64,000 bases of DNA. Source: Litorisediminicola beolgyonensis. Its GTDB lineage: Bacteria; Pseudomonadota; Alphaproteobacteria; Rhodobacterales; Rhodobacteraceae. How positions within the stretch are numbered: position 1 is the first letter of the stretch; each line of letters starts with the position of its first letter. The stretch spans positions 32,822 to 96,821 of the forward strand of contig NZ_JBHTMU010000015.1 of assembly GCF_042679605.1 (NCBI RefSeq). The letters are read 5' to 3'. This document shows, piece after piece, positions 32,863-41,077 of the stretch. Position numbers and translations under genes: made by a program. A model generated the notes under the pieces. That model ran no database searches and had not been told where the DNA came from. It saw only the letters and a program-made list of their open reading frames with translations.

Positions 32863-34839
32863 TTGGCTCAGTCGACCGACGCAGCGGGGGAGCTGCGGTC
32901 GTTTCCTGCGCTTCTGAAGCGCAATGTCTCGCGGTTCGGCTCTCGTCCGGCATACCGCGAAAAGGAATATGGCATCTGGCAAAGCTGGACCTGGGCCGAG
33001 GCCGCCGAGGAGATCGAGGCGCTGGCGCTCGGGCTCATGACGCTGGGCGTCGAGCGCGGCGATTTCGTCGCGGTGATCGGGCGCAACCGTCCGGCGCTCT
33101 ACTGGTCGATGCTGGCGGTGCAGAGCGCGGGCGGCGTACCGGTGCCGCTCTACCAGGACGCGGTCGCCGAAGAGATGGCCTATGTGCTCGATCATTGCGG
33201 CGCCAAGCTGGTGATCGCGGGCGACCAGGAGCAGGTCGACAAGGTCATCGAGATCCGCGACCGGCTGCCCGAGTTCGAGCAGATGGTCTATCTCGACCCG
33301 AAGGGCCTGCGGAAATACGACCATTCCACGCTGCACGCCTATGACGCGCTGCAGGAGGCGGGCCGCGCGGCGCGCGACCGGCTGATGCCCGAGCTCGACG
33401 CGCGCCGGGACGCGCTGGGCTACGACGACACCTGCGTGATGCTGTACACCTCGGGCACCACCGGCAAGCCCAAGGGCGTGGTGCTGTCGAACCGCAATAT
33501 CATCGAGACCTCCAAGGCCTCCTGCGCCTTCGATCACCTGACCGAGAAGGAGGAGATCCTCGCCTACCTTCCGATGGCCTGGGTCGGCGATTTCATCTTC
33601 TCCATCGGCCAGGCCTGTTGGGCGGGGTTCTGCACGAACTGCCCCGAAAGCCCGGACACGATGATGACCGATCTGCGCGAGATCGCTCCGTCCTATTATT
33701 TCGCCCCGCCGCGGGTCTTCGAGACGCAGCTGACCCAGATCATGATCCGGATGGAGGATGCGAGCCCGCTGAAGCGGCGGCTGTTCCATCACTACATGGA
33801 GATCGCCCGTCGCGTCGGTCCACGCATCCTTGACGGCGAGCCGGTCTCGGCGCTGGACCGGGTGCGCTACCGGCTGGGCGAGGTGCTGGTCTACGGCCCG
33901 CTCAGAAACGCGCTGGGATTTTCCAATGTGCGGGTGGGCTACACCGCGGGCGAGGCGATCGGGCCGGAGATCTTCGATTTCTACCGGGCGCTCGGCATCA
34001 ACCTCAAGCAGCTCTACGGGCAGACCGAGGCCTCGGTCTTCATCACCCAGCAGCCCGATGGCGAGGTGCGCTCGGACACTGTGGGCGTGCCGTCCCCGGG
34101 GGTCGAGCTGCGCATCGGCGAGAGCGGCGAGGTCTATTACCGAAGCCCGGGCACCTTCGTGGAGTATTACAAGAACGCCGAGTCGACCGCGGACACCAAG
34201 GACGCCGAGGGCTGGGTGGCGACGGGCGATGCCGGGTTTATCGAGGAGGAGACCGGGCATCTTCGGATCATCGATCGCGCCAAGGACGTGGGCAAGATGG
34301 CCTCGGGGGCGCTTTTTGCGCCGAAATACGTGGAGAACAAGCTCAAGTTCTATCCGAACATCCTCGAGGCGGTGGTCTTCGGCGCCGGGCGCGAGACCTG
34401 CTGCGCCTTCATCAATATCGACCTCGCCGCCGTCGGGAACTGGGCCGAGCGCAACAATATCGCCTATGCCTCCTACCAGGAGCTGGCCGGGCATGCGCGG
34501 GTGCTCGACATGATCCAGTCGCATGTCGAGGAGGTGAACGCGAGCATCGCCGAGGACGAGATGCTCTCGGCCTGCCAGGTGCATCGGTTCCTCGTGCTGC
34601 ACAAGGAGCTCGATGCCGATGACGGCGAGCTGACCCGCACGCGCAAAGTGCGGCGCAAGATCATCGGCGAGAAGTTCGACGACCTGGTGGGCGCGCTCTA
34701 TGACGGGTCGGACAGCATCTATACCGAGACCGAGGTGACCTACGAGGACGGACGCAAGGGCAAGATCCGCGCCACGCTCGAGATCCGCGACGCCCGGGTG
34801 TGGCCGGTCCGGACGCCGACGCTGGAGGCGGCGGAATGA
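32863..34839 (+). CDS. long-chain-type acyl-CoA synthetase (AMP-binding)
   Basis: An adenylate-forming ligase of 658 residues from a TTG start (an ATG two codons earlier is too close to GGGAGG). The P-loop YTSGTTGKPKGVVLSN, the A5 motif QLYGQTEASVF and the A8 region GWVATGDAGFIEEE are intact. It activates a carboxylic acid to its acyl-adenylate and CoA thioester. The family includes fatty-acyl-CoA synthetases, but here it heads a branched-chain-type ABC importer operon, so it probably activates the imported acid. The next ATPase gene follows 127 bases later across a hairpin element. Confidence 0.9.
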   Translation: MAQSTDAAGELRSFPALLKRNVSRFGSRPAYREKEYGIWQSWTWAEAAEEIEALALGLMTLGVERGDFVAVIGRNRPALYWSMLAVQSAGGVPVPLYQDAVAEEMAYVLDHCGAKLVIAGDQEQVDKVIEIRDRLPEFEQMVYLDPKGLRKYDHSTLHAYDALQEAGRAARDRLMPELDARRDALGYDDTCVMLYTSGTTGKPKGVVLSNRNIIETSKASCAFDHLTEKEEILAYLPMAWVGDFIFSIGQACWAGFCTNCPESPDTMMTDLREIAPSYYFAPPRVFETQLTQIMIRMEDASPLKRRLFHHYMEIARRVGPRILDGEPVSALDRVRYRLGEVLVYGPLRNALGFSNVRVGYTAGEAIGPEIFDFYRALGINLKQLYGQTEASVFITQQPDGEVRSDTVGVPSPGVELRIGESGEVYYRSPGTFVEYYKNAESTADTKDAEGWVATGDAGFIEEETGHLRIIDRAKDVGKMASGALFAPKYVENKLKFYPNILEAVVFGAGRETCCAFINIDLAAVGNWAERNNIAYASYQELAGHARVLDMIQSHVEEVNASIAEDEMLSACQVHRFLVLHKELDADDGELTRTRKVRRKIIGEKFDDLVGALYDGSDSIYTETEVTYEDGRKGKIRATLEIRDARVWPVRTPTLEAAE

Positions 34840-34864
34840 CGGGCGACGTGCGCCTGCGGCGACA

Positions 34865-34953
34865 CCCCGCCCGCCATCCCGCAGGGGCGCTTCGCTCCGG
34901 GGCCGTGGCATGGGCGTCGGGCGGGGCCTCGCGTATTTGCGAAAAGAAGAAGC
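34865..34953 (+). repeat. hairpin plus GCGTATTT...AAGAAGAAGC element, copy 1
   Basis: CCCCGCCCG (34865-34873) pairs with CGGGCGGGG (34918-34926), enclosing a 44-base loop. Four bases later comes a 23-base sequence, GCGTATTTGCGAAAAGAAGA followed by AGC (34931-34953). The same 23-mer with two changes, again just after a GC-rich hairpin, occurs at 39591-39613. This copy ends 13 bases before the ATPase start codon. Confidence 0.65.
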
Positions 34954-34966
34954 GGCGGGGTCGGGC

Positions 34967-35782
34967 GTGAAGGATACCGAGGGCTACACCACGGCCGATG
35001 GTCGACAGATCGGCGGCGTGTTGATGGAGATGCGCAACATCACCCTGCGTTTCGGCGGGGTGGTGGCGATTCAGGACATCTCCTTCGACATCCGCGAAGG
35101 CGAGATCCGCGCCATCATCGGGCCGAACGGGGCCGGGAAATCCTCGATGCTGAACATCATCTCGGGCTTCTATACCGCGTCCGAGGGGGAGATCCTGTTC
35201 CGCGGCGCGCCGCGCCCGGCGATGAAACCCTACGAGGTCGCGCGCACGGGCGTCGCGCGGACCTTCCAGAACATCGCGCTTTTCGAGGGCATGACGGTCC
35301 TCGACAACGTCATGACCGGGCGGCTCACGCATATGCATTCGGGCATCCTGAGCCAGGCGCTCTGGTGGGGGGGCGCGCAGCGCGAGGAGGTCGCCAATCG
35401 CGAGATCGTCGAGAAGGTGATCGACTTTCTCGAGATCCAGGCGATCCGCAAGACGCCGGTCGGGCGGCTGCCCTATGGTCTCAAGAAGCGGGTGGAGCTG
35501 GCCCGGGCGCTGGCGGCGGAGCCGACGCTCCTGCTGCTCGACGAGCCGATGGCGGGCATGAATGTCGAGGAGAAGGAGGACATGAGCCGCTTCATCCTCG
35601 ATGTGAACGACGAGTTCGGCACCACCATCGTGCTGATCGAGCACGACATGGGGGTGGTCATGGATCTCTCCGACCGCGTCGTGGTGATGGATTACGGCAA
35701 GAAGATCGGCGACGGCCCGCCCGACGAGGTGCGGGCGAACCAGGACGTGATCGACGCCTATCTGGGGGTGCCGCATGAGTGA
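34967..35782 (+). CDS. branched-chain-type ABC transporter ATPase (LivG-like)
   Basis: A 271-residue ABC ATPase from the GTG at 34967 (MKDTEGYTTADGRQIGGVLM as translated). Walker A is GPNGAGKSS, Walker B LLLLDEPMAGMN, and the H-loop EHDMGVVMDLSDR. The signature region reads LPYGLKKRVELARALA, so the usual LSGGQ serine-glycine motif is degenerate, as is common in LivG-like proteins (YGxxRRLEIARAL). It powers import together with the LivF-like ATPase encoded at 39662. An ATG further upstream at 34910 would translate through the hairpin element and is less likely. Confidence 0.9.
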   Translation: MKDTEGYTTADGRQIGGVLMEMRNITLRFGGVVAIQDISFDIREGEIRAIIGPNGAGKSSMLNIISGFYTASEGEILFRGAPRPAMKPYEVARTGVARTFQNIALFEGMTVLDNVMTGRLTHMHSGILSQALWWGGAQREEVANREIVEKVIDFLEIQAIRKTPVGRLPYGLKKRVELARALAAEPTLLLLDEPMAGMNVEEKEDMSRFILDVNDEFGTTIVLIEHDMGVVMDLSDRVVVMDYGKKIGDGPPDEVRANQDVIDAYLGVPHE

Positions 35783-35832
35783 TCTGGATACTGGACGAGG
35801 CAGGATGACAGACCGAAAAGAAGGTGCGCGCG

Positions 35833-36783
35833 ATGTATGACTACGTGATCCAACCCTTCGTCGAGATGGTCGAGGCGCCGGACTTCCTGTTGCAGGTGCT
35901 CTGGGAGGGGCTCGTCTCGGGCATCCTCTACGCGCTCATTGCGCTGGGCTTCGTGCTGATCTTCCGCTCCTCGCGGATCTTCAACTTCGCCCAGGGCATC
36001 ATGGTGGTCTTCGCGGCGCTGACGCTGGTGGGGCTGCACGCGATGGGCGTGCCGGCCTGGATCGCGGTCGCGGCGACGCTCTTCGTGATGTTCCTTCTCG
36101 CGGTGGCGATCGAGCGCGTGGTGCTGAGGCCGCTGGTGGGCCAGCCCGATATCATCCTTTTCATGGCGACGATCGGGATCACGCTGTTCCTCATCGGGCT
36201 CGGCGAGATCATCTTCGGCGGCGAGAACAAGGTGATGATCACCGAGGAGCTGGGGATTCCCACGGGCGACTTCGTGCTCGAGCCCTGGGGCGGACTTCTG
36301 ATCCTGCAGCATCTCGACATCACCGTCGTGGTGGTGGCGACGCTTCTCGTGGGCGCGCTCCTGGCCTTTCTCAACTACACCCGGATGGGCCGGGCGATCC
36401 GGGCGCTCGGCGACGATCACCAGGCGGCGCTCTCGGTCGGGATTTCGCTGCAGACCATCTGGGTGCTGGTGTGGTTCATCGCCGGGATCATCGCACTCGT
36501 GACCGGCATCGCCTGGGGCGCGCGGGCGGGTGTCTCCTTCGCGCTCGAGGTCATCGCCTACAAGGCGCTGCCGGTGCTGATGCTGGGCGGGCTCGAGAGC
36601 ATCACCGGCGCAATCATCGGCGGGTTGATGATCGGCATCCTCGAGAAGCTCTTCGAGATCTACTGGGGCCAGCCGTTCCTTGGCGGCAATACCGAGACCT
36701 GGTTCGCCTTCGTGCTGGCGCTGATCGTGCTGCTGTTCCGCCCGCAGGGGCTGTTCGGCGAGCGCATCATCGAGAGGGTCTGA
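35833..36783 (+). CDS. branched-chain-type ABC permease (LivH-like)
   Basis: An inner-membrane permease of 316 residues with about eight helices. The LivH signature LVSGILYALIALGFVLIFRS near the N-terminus and the coupling segment RAIRALGDDHQAALSVGISL are clear. It forms the translocation path with the LivM-like permease. ATG at 35833 with GAAGG in front is preferred over GTG at 35824. The partner permease gene is separated by 339 bases that contain a gene on the opposite strand. Confidence 0.93.
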   Translation: MYDYVIQPFVEMVEAPDFLLQVLWEGLVSGILYALIALGFVLIFRSSRIFNFAQGIMVVFAALTLVGLHAMGVPAWIAVAATLFVMFLLAVAIERVVLRPLVGQPDIILFMATIGITLFLIGLGEIIFGGENKVMITEELGIPTGDFVLEPWGGLLILQHLDITVVVVATLLVGALLAFLNYTRMGRAIRALGDDHQAALSVGISLQTIWVLVWFIAGIIALVTGIAWGARAGVSFALEVIAYKALPVLMLGGLESITGAIIGGLMIGILEKLFEIYWGQPFLGGNTETWFAFVLALIVLLFRPQGLFGERIIERV

Positions 36784-36858
36784 GATGCGCGCAGCCTGTT
36801 CCCAGACGGCGCGCGCCGGTCACGTGCTGACAAATGTCGGAGAGGTGCGTCGCGCGCC

Positions 36859-37029
36859 TCAGCCCCGGGGGCCGGGGAGCGAGCCGCGCACCATGCGCCA
36901 CCACATCCGCATCCAGGTGTCCATCATGTCCGCGGGACGCCCCGAGAAGACCGCGTCGCGGTCGAACCCGATATCGGCTTCGGACTCCGCGATCATGCGG
37001 CGGAGGTTCTCTTCGAGCTCGTCTTTCAT
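36859..37029 (-). CDS. 56-residue protein encoded antisense within the importer operon
   Basis: This gene lies on the opposite strand between the two permease genes. The ATG (37027-37029) follows a perfect Shine-Dalgarno sequence AGGAGG at good spacing. The product starts MKDELEENLRRMIAESEADI, has a charged N-terminal helix, then DAVFSGRPADMMDTWMRMWW and a Gly/Pro-rich end. It is soluble-looking with an amphipathic Trp/Met-rich patch. I do not recognise a family. Codon bias and ribosome-binding site support a real gene; expression is unproven. Confidence 0.65.
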   Translation of the reverse strand: MKDELEENLRRMIAESEADIGFDRDAVFSGRPADMMDTWMRMWWRMVRGSLPGPRG

Positions 37030-37122
37030 CGCGCCCTCCTGTCTCTACGGAGCTGTGGCAAAGTTACATAGAAGACGCCAAAGAAGAAACAATATTTCAT
37101 TAATCCTTTCGGAGGATGTTTG

Positions 37123-38199
37123 ATGCTTTATCGCACCGCGGGGCAGTTCAAAACGAGTTACAGGGCCGACCAGGCGCTGTTTCCGGTGCGCCAGGATGCG
37201 ATCCTTCTCGGGCTCGTGCTGATCCTGACCTGGGTGATCTTTCCGCTCACCGCGAGCGAGTTCGCGTTCCAGACGCTGTTGATCCCGATCCTGATCTACG
37301 CGCTGGCGGCAATGGGGCTGAACATCCTGACGGGCTTCGCCGGGCAGCTGTCGCTCGGGACCGGCGCGTTCATGGGGGTGGGGGCCTATGCCTGCTACAA
37401 GCTGATCACGATCTTTCCGTGGATGAACCCGGTGGTCGCGATCCTTCTGTCGGGCGTGTTCAGCGCCGGGATCGGGGTGGCGTTCGGCATCCCGTCGCTC
37501 AGGATCAAGGGCTTCTACCTCGCCATCGCGACGCTCGCGGCGCAGTTCTTCCTGGTCTGGCTCTTCGAGAAATGGTCCTGGCTCTACAACGACAATGCCA
37601 GCGGCGCGATCCAGGTCCCGAATATCGAGACACTGGGCGTCTGGGTCGCGGGGCCGCAGGCCGCCTCGATCACCCAGTATTACGTCGTGCTGATCGTGGT
37701 CACGCTGATGACGGTGCTCTGCATCAATCTCACCCGCGGCACGCTGGGGCGCACCTGGAAGGCCACACGCGACATGGACATCGCGGCGGAGCTTATCGGC
37801 ATCAACCTGATGCGCTCGAAGCTGACGGCCTTCGCGATCTCGTCCTACGTCGTCGGCGTGTCGGGCGCGCTCTTCGTCTTCATGTGGCGCGGCGCGGCCG
37901 AGCCGAACCTCTTCGACATCCAGCTGTCGTTCCGGGTGCTCTTCATCGCCATCATCGGCGGGCTCGGGTCGATCATGGGCAATTACCTCGGCGCCATCCT
38001 GATCGTCGGGCTGCCGGTGGTGCTGAACACCTTGCCCGCGACCTTCGGGTTGCCGATCTCGTCGGCGACGGTCGAGCATCTGAACATCATGATCGTCGGC
38101 GCGCTCATCATTTTCTTCCTGATCATCGAGCCGCACGGGCTGAACCAGCTGTGGCGGCTGATCCGGGAGAAGCTGATCATCTGGCCGTTCCCGCATTGA
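37123..38199 (+). CDS. branched-chain-type ABC permease (LivM-like)
   Basis: A permease of 358 residues with some ten hydrophobic helices. The LivM motif MGLNILTGFAGQLSLGTGAF and the coupling region TWKATRDMDIAAELIGINLM are present, as is GGLGSIMGNYLGAILI near the end. The ATG at 37123 follows GGAGG at 7 bases. The 90 bases before it are AT-rich, unlike the compact junctions elsewhere in the operon, so a separate promoter here is possible. Confidence 0.93.
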   Translation: MLYRTAGQFKTSYRADQALFPVRQDAILLGLVLILTWVIFPLTASEFAFQTLLIPILIYALAAMGLNILTGFAGQLSLGTGAFMGVGAYACYKLITIFPWMNPVVAILLSGVFSAGIGVAFGIPSLRIKGFYLAIATLAAQFFLVWLFEKWSWLYNDNASGAIQVPNIETLGVWVAGPQAASITQYYVVLIVVTLMTVLCINLTRGTLGRTWKATRDMDIAAELIGINLMRSKLTAFAISSYVVGVSGALFVFMWRGAAEPNLFDIQLSFRVLFIAIIGGLGSIMGNYLGAILIVGLPVVLNTLPATFGLPISSATVEHLNIMIVGALIIFFLIIEPHGLNQLWRLIREKLIIWPFPH

Positions 38200-38257
38200 C
38201 GGGCGGCCCAACAGACCCCGGACAACCGGGACCAGTTCCATTTGGGAGGACATCATC

Positions 38258-39547
38258 ATGAAGACCTTGAAGACACTGGCGGTCGCGGCCGCGCTCGGGC
38301 TGGCCGCGGGCCCGGTCCTGGCGCAGGAACTCTACGTTCCGAACCTCGCCTACCGCACCGGACCCTTCGCGGCGACCGGCATCCCGCTGATGAACGGCCA
38401 GGCCGATTACATGGCGATGCTGAACGCCCGCGACGGCGGCATCGGCGGGGCCAAGCTGAATTTCGAGGAATGCGAGACCGGCTATTCGACCGAGAAGGGC
38501 GTCGAGTGCTACGAGAAGACCAAGGGCCGCGCGATCGTAACCCAGCCCTGGTCCACCGGCATCACCCTGCAGGTCCTGCCCAAGACCAATGTCGACGAGA
38601 TCCCGATCCTCGCGCCGGGCTACGGCTTCTCGCCGATGGCCGACGGCAAGGTCTTCCAGTGGGCCTATAACACGCCCGCGGGCTATTGGGACGCGGCCTC
38701 GATGATCCTGCAATATCTCGACGGGCAGGGCGGTCTCGACGGCAAGAAGATCGCCTTCCTGCATCTCGATCACCCCTATGGCAAGGAGCCGCTGCCGCTT
38801 CTCGAGAAGAAGGCGGGCGAGATGGGCTTCGAGCTTGTGCCGATCCCGGTCGGCCTGAAGGAGATGCAGAACCAGTCGGCGCAATGGCTGCAGATCCGCC
38901 GCGAGCGTCCCGACTACGTCGTGATGTGGGGCTGGGGCGCGATGAACGCCGGCGCGATCACCGAGGCCGTGAAGACCAAGTTCCCGATGGAGAACATGGT
39001 CGGCGTCTGGTGGTCCGGCCATGACGCGGATCTCAAGATCGTCGGCGCCGATGGCGCGGGCTACAAGTCGATCTCCTGGTCCTTCCCGAATGCCGACGCG
39101 CCGGTGATGGCCGACATCAAGACCCATGTGGTCGATGCGGGCAACTCGCAGTCGAACGAGGAAGAGATGGCGGGCGTCTTCTATTCGCGCGGCATCGTGA
39201 TCTCGGCGATCCTCGCCGAGGCGATCCGCGTCGCGCAGGAGGAATACGGCACCGCCGAGATCGACGCGAGCCAGCTGCGCTGGGGTCTCGAGAACATCGA
39301 CATGTCCGAGGCGCGGATCGAGGAGCTGGGCCTGACCGGCATGGTGCCGCCCTTCTCGACCTCCTGCGCGAACCACACCGGTCATTCCGGCGGCTGGATG
39401 CTGGAATGGGATGGCGAGAAATTCGTCAAGGTCTCCGACCTCCTGAGCGCGGATCTCGAGGACTACCAGGGCCTGATCGGCGAGAAGGCGCAGGAATATG
39501 CCGACGCCAACGCGCCCTGGCCGGTGAACGAGGGCTGCGAGGGCTGA
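38258..39547 (+). CDS. periplasmic substrate-binding protein of the importer (LivK-like)
   Basis: A 429-residue type I periplasmic binding protein with signal peptide MKTLKTLAVAAALGLAAGPV ending LAQ. The mature part starts ELYVPNLAYRTGPFAATGIP, the ligand-contact region of the Leu/Ile/Val-binding family, and contains IAFLHLDHPYGKEPLPLLEK. It is longer than amino-acid-binding LivK (about 345 residues), as seen in members that bind aromatic or short-chain acids. The ligand is not known. TTGGGAGGACATC precedes the ATG. Confidence 0.92.
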   Translation: MKTLKTLAVAAALGLAAGPVLAQELYVPNLAYRTGPFAATGIPLMNGQADYMAMLNARDGGIGGAKLNFEECETGYSTEKGVECYEKTKGRAIVTQPWSTGITLQVLPKTNVDEIPILAPGYGFSPMADGKVFQWAYNTPAGYWDAASMILQYLDGQGGLDGKKIAFLHLDHPYGKEPLPLLEKKAGEMGFELVPIPVGLKEMQNQSAQWLQIRRERPDYVVMWGWGAMNAGAITEAVKTKFPMENMVGVWWSGHDADLKIVGADGAGYKSISWSFPNADAPVMADIKTHVVDAGNSQSNEEEMAGVFYSRGIVISAILAEAIRVAQEEYGTAEIDASQLRWGLENIDMSEARIEELGLTGMVPPFSTSCANHTGHSGGWMLEWDGEKFVKVSDLLSADLEDYQGLIGEKAQEYADANAPWPVNEGCEG

Positions 39548-39559
39548 CGCGCCTCATCT

Positions 39560-39613
39560 CCGGCGGCGGCGCGGGCGTCGCCGCCGGGTTGCGTATTTTC
39601 AAAAAGAAGAAGC
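39560..39613 (+). repeat. hairpin plus GCGTATTT...AAGAAGAAGC element, copy 2
   Basis: CCGGCGGCG (39560-39568) pairs with CGCCGCCGG (39579-39587) around a 10-base loop, and three bases later begins the 23-mer GCGTATTTTCAAAAAGAAGA plus AGC (39591-39613), identical at 21 of 23 positions to the copy at 34931-34953. It lies between the binding-protein gene and the LivF-like gene. Confidence 0.65.
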
Positions 39614-39661
39614 CATGGGGTCCGCCCGGCCGGGCCACGTGGGACACGCGGGAGGAGAGGC

Positions 39662-40486
39662 ATGGCGGATGCGGCGGCGGGCAAGGCCCCCCTGTTGGAA
39701 GTCAACAATATCGAGGTGATCTACAACCACGTGATCCTCGTGTTGAAGGGCGTCTCGCTCACCGTGCGCGAGGGCGGGATTACCGCGCTTCTGGGCGGCA
39801 ACGGCGCGGGCAAGACCACGACCCTGAAGGCGATCTCGAACCTCCTGCATTCGGAGCGCGGCGAGGTGACCAAGGGCACGATCCTCTATCGCGGCGAGCG
39901 GGTCGCGCATCTCGATCCGGCGGCGCTGGTGAAGAAGGGCGTCATCCAGGTGATGGAGGGCCGGCACTGTTTCGAGCACCTGACCGTCGAGGAGAACCTC
40001 TTGACCGGGGCCTATACCCGCGGCGACGGCAAGGCGGCGATCGAGGCCGATCTCGAGATGGTCTACACCTATTTCCCGCGGCTCAAGGAGCGGCGGAAGA
40101 GCCAGGCGGGCTATACCTCGGGCGGCGAGCAGCAGATGTGCGCGATCGGGCGGGCGCTGATGTCGCGCCCCGAGACCATCCTTCTCGACGAGCCGTCCAT
40201 GGGCCTTGCGCCGCAGCTCGTGGAGCAGATCTTCGAGATCGTGCGCGCGGTGAACGAGGGCGAGGGCGTGTCCTTCCTTCTGGCCGAGCAGAACACCAAC
40301 GTGGCGCTGCGCTACGCCCATACCGGCTACATCCTCGAATCCGGGCGGGTGGTGATGGAAGGCAGCGCCGAGAGCCTGCGCGAGAACCCAGACGTGAAGG
40401 AATTCTACCTCGGCATGTCCGAGGAGGGGCGCAAGAGCTTCCGCGACGTGCGCTCCTATCGCCGCCGGAAGCGCTGGCTGGCGTGA
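39662..40486 (+). CDS. branched-chain-type ABC transporter ATPase (LivF-like)
   Basis: A 274-residue ABC ATPase. Walker A is GGNGAGKTTT, the signature YTSGGEQQMCAIGRAL, Walker B ILLDEPSMGLAP and the H-loop region LAEQNTNVALRYA. It differs from canonical LivF by a longer C-terminus (SEEGRKSFRDVRSYRRRKRW) shared with transporters encoded beside acyl-CoA ligases. The ATG at 39662 follows GGAGGAGAGGC. The last 3 bases overlap the GTG of the next gene. Confidence 0.93.
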   Translation: MADAAAGKAPLLEVNNIEVIYNHVILVLKGVSLTVREGGITALLGGNGAGKTTTLKAISNLLHSERGEVTKGTILYRGERVAHLDPAALVKKGVIQVMEGRHCFEHLTVEENLLTGAYTRGDGKAAIEADLEMVYTYFPRLKERRKSQAGYTSGGEQQMCAIGRALMSRPETILLDEPSMGLAPQLVEQIFEIVRAVNEGEGVSFLLAEQNTNVALRYAHTGYILESGRVVMEGSAESLRENPDVKEFYLGMSEEGRKSFRDVRSYRRRKRWLA

Positions 40487-41055
40487 GCGATCACGTTCGA
40501 TATCTGGGGGTTCTGGGACCGCCCTCCGCGGACGCGGCGGACGGGGTGCAGGCGGCCTGCGAGAGGCTGCAGGACGAGGGGCTCCTGGGGGAGGTATCGC
40601 CCGGTGCGGCGCCTGGGCACGGGCGGGCCGCGGCCATTGCGCCGGGGCCGCGCGTGCTGCAGGCCGCGCCCGAGCTGTCTGGCCTGACGAGAAACGGGGT
40701 GGAGCTCTACCCGTCGCCCTTCATGAATGTCGGCGCCTTGATGAGCGAGGGTCTGACCTGCCCGCGCTGCGGGCTCGCGGTCGGTCCGGATCACGATCGG
40801 CGCGGCGAGATCGTCGACCTGCTCGGCAGCGCCGCCGATGCGGAGCGGTTCGACGATGGGGCCGCGCTCTGCCCGGCCTGCGAGGGCGCGAGCGGTGTCA
40901 ATGACTGGGTGCGCGGGGAGGCCTTCATCCTGGCCTCGTGCGGGCTGGCGCTTTGGAACTGGCCGCGTCTGCCCCAGATCGACGCGGCGCTGTGCGCGGC
41001 GCTGGCCGATGCCATCCCGGGCCGCCCGCTCCGGTGGGGCGCGTGGCGGATTTGA
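40483..41055 (+). CDS. CxxC-containing protein of the importer operon, function unknown
   Basis: A 190-residue protein from the GTG at 40483, overlapping the LivF-like stop codon. Two cysteine pairs, CPRCG and CPACEG, some 38 residues apart, suggest a zinc ribbon; the segment between them is acidic (GEIVDLLGSAADAERFDDGA). The N-terminal third (VRYLGVLGPPSADAADGVQA) and C-terminal WNWPRLP block do not match a family I know. Its fixed place between the ATPase and the PaaK-like ligase implies a role in handling the imported acid, which is inference. Confidence 0.75.
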   Translation: MSDHVRYLGVLGPPSADAADGVQAACERLQDEGLLGEVSPGAAPGHGRAAAIAPGPRVLQAAPELSGLTRNGVELYPSPFMNVGALMSEGLTCPRCGLAVGPDHDRRGEIVDLLGSAADAERFDDGAALCPACEGASGVNDWVRGEAFILASCGLALWNWPRLPQIDAALCAALADAIPGRPLRWGAWRI

Positions 41056-41077
41056 GCGGAGAGTGAAGGAGGGCGCG

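Noticed and set aside
36785..37123. Plus-strand frame between the two permease genes
   Set aside because: It has Arg/Ser/Pro-rich composition typical of a shadow frame, whereas the minus-strand 56-codon gene has a perfect ribosome-binding site.
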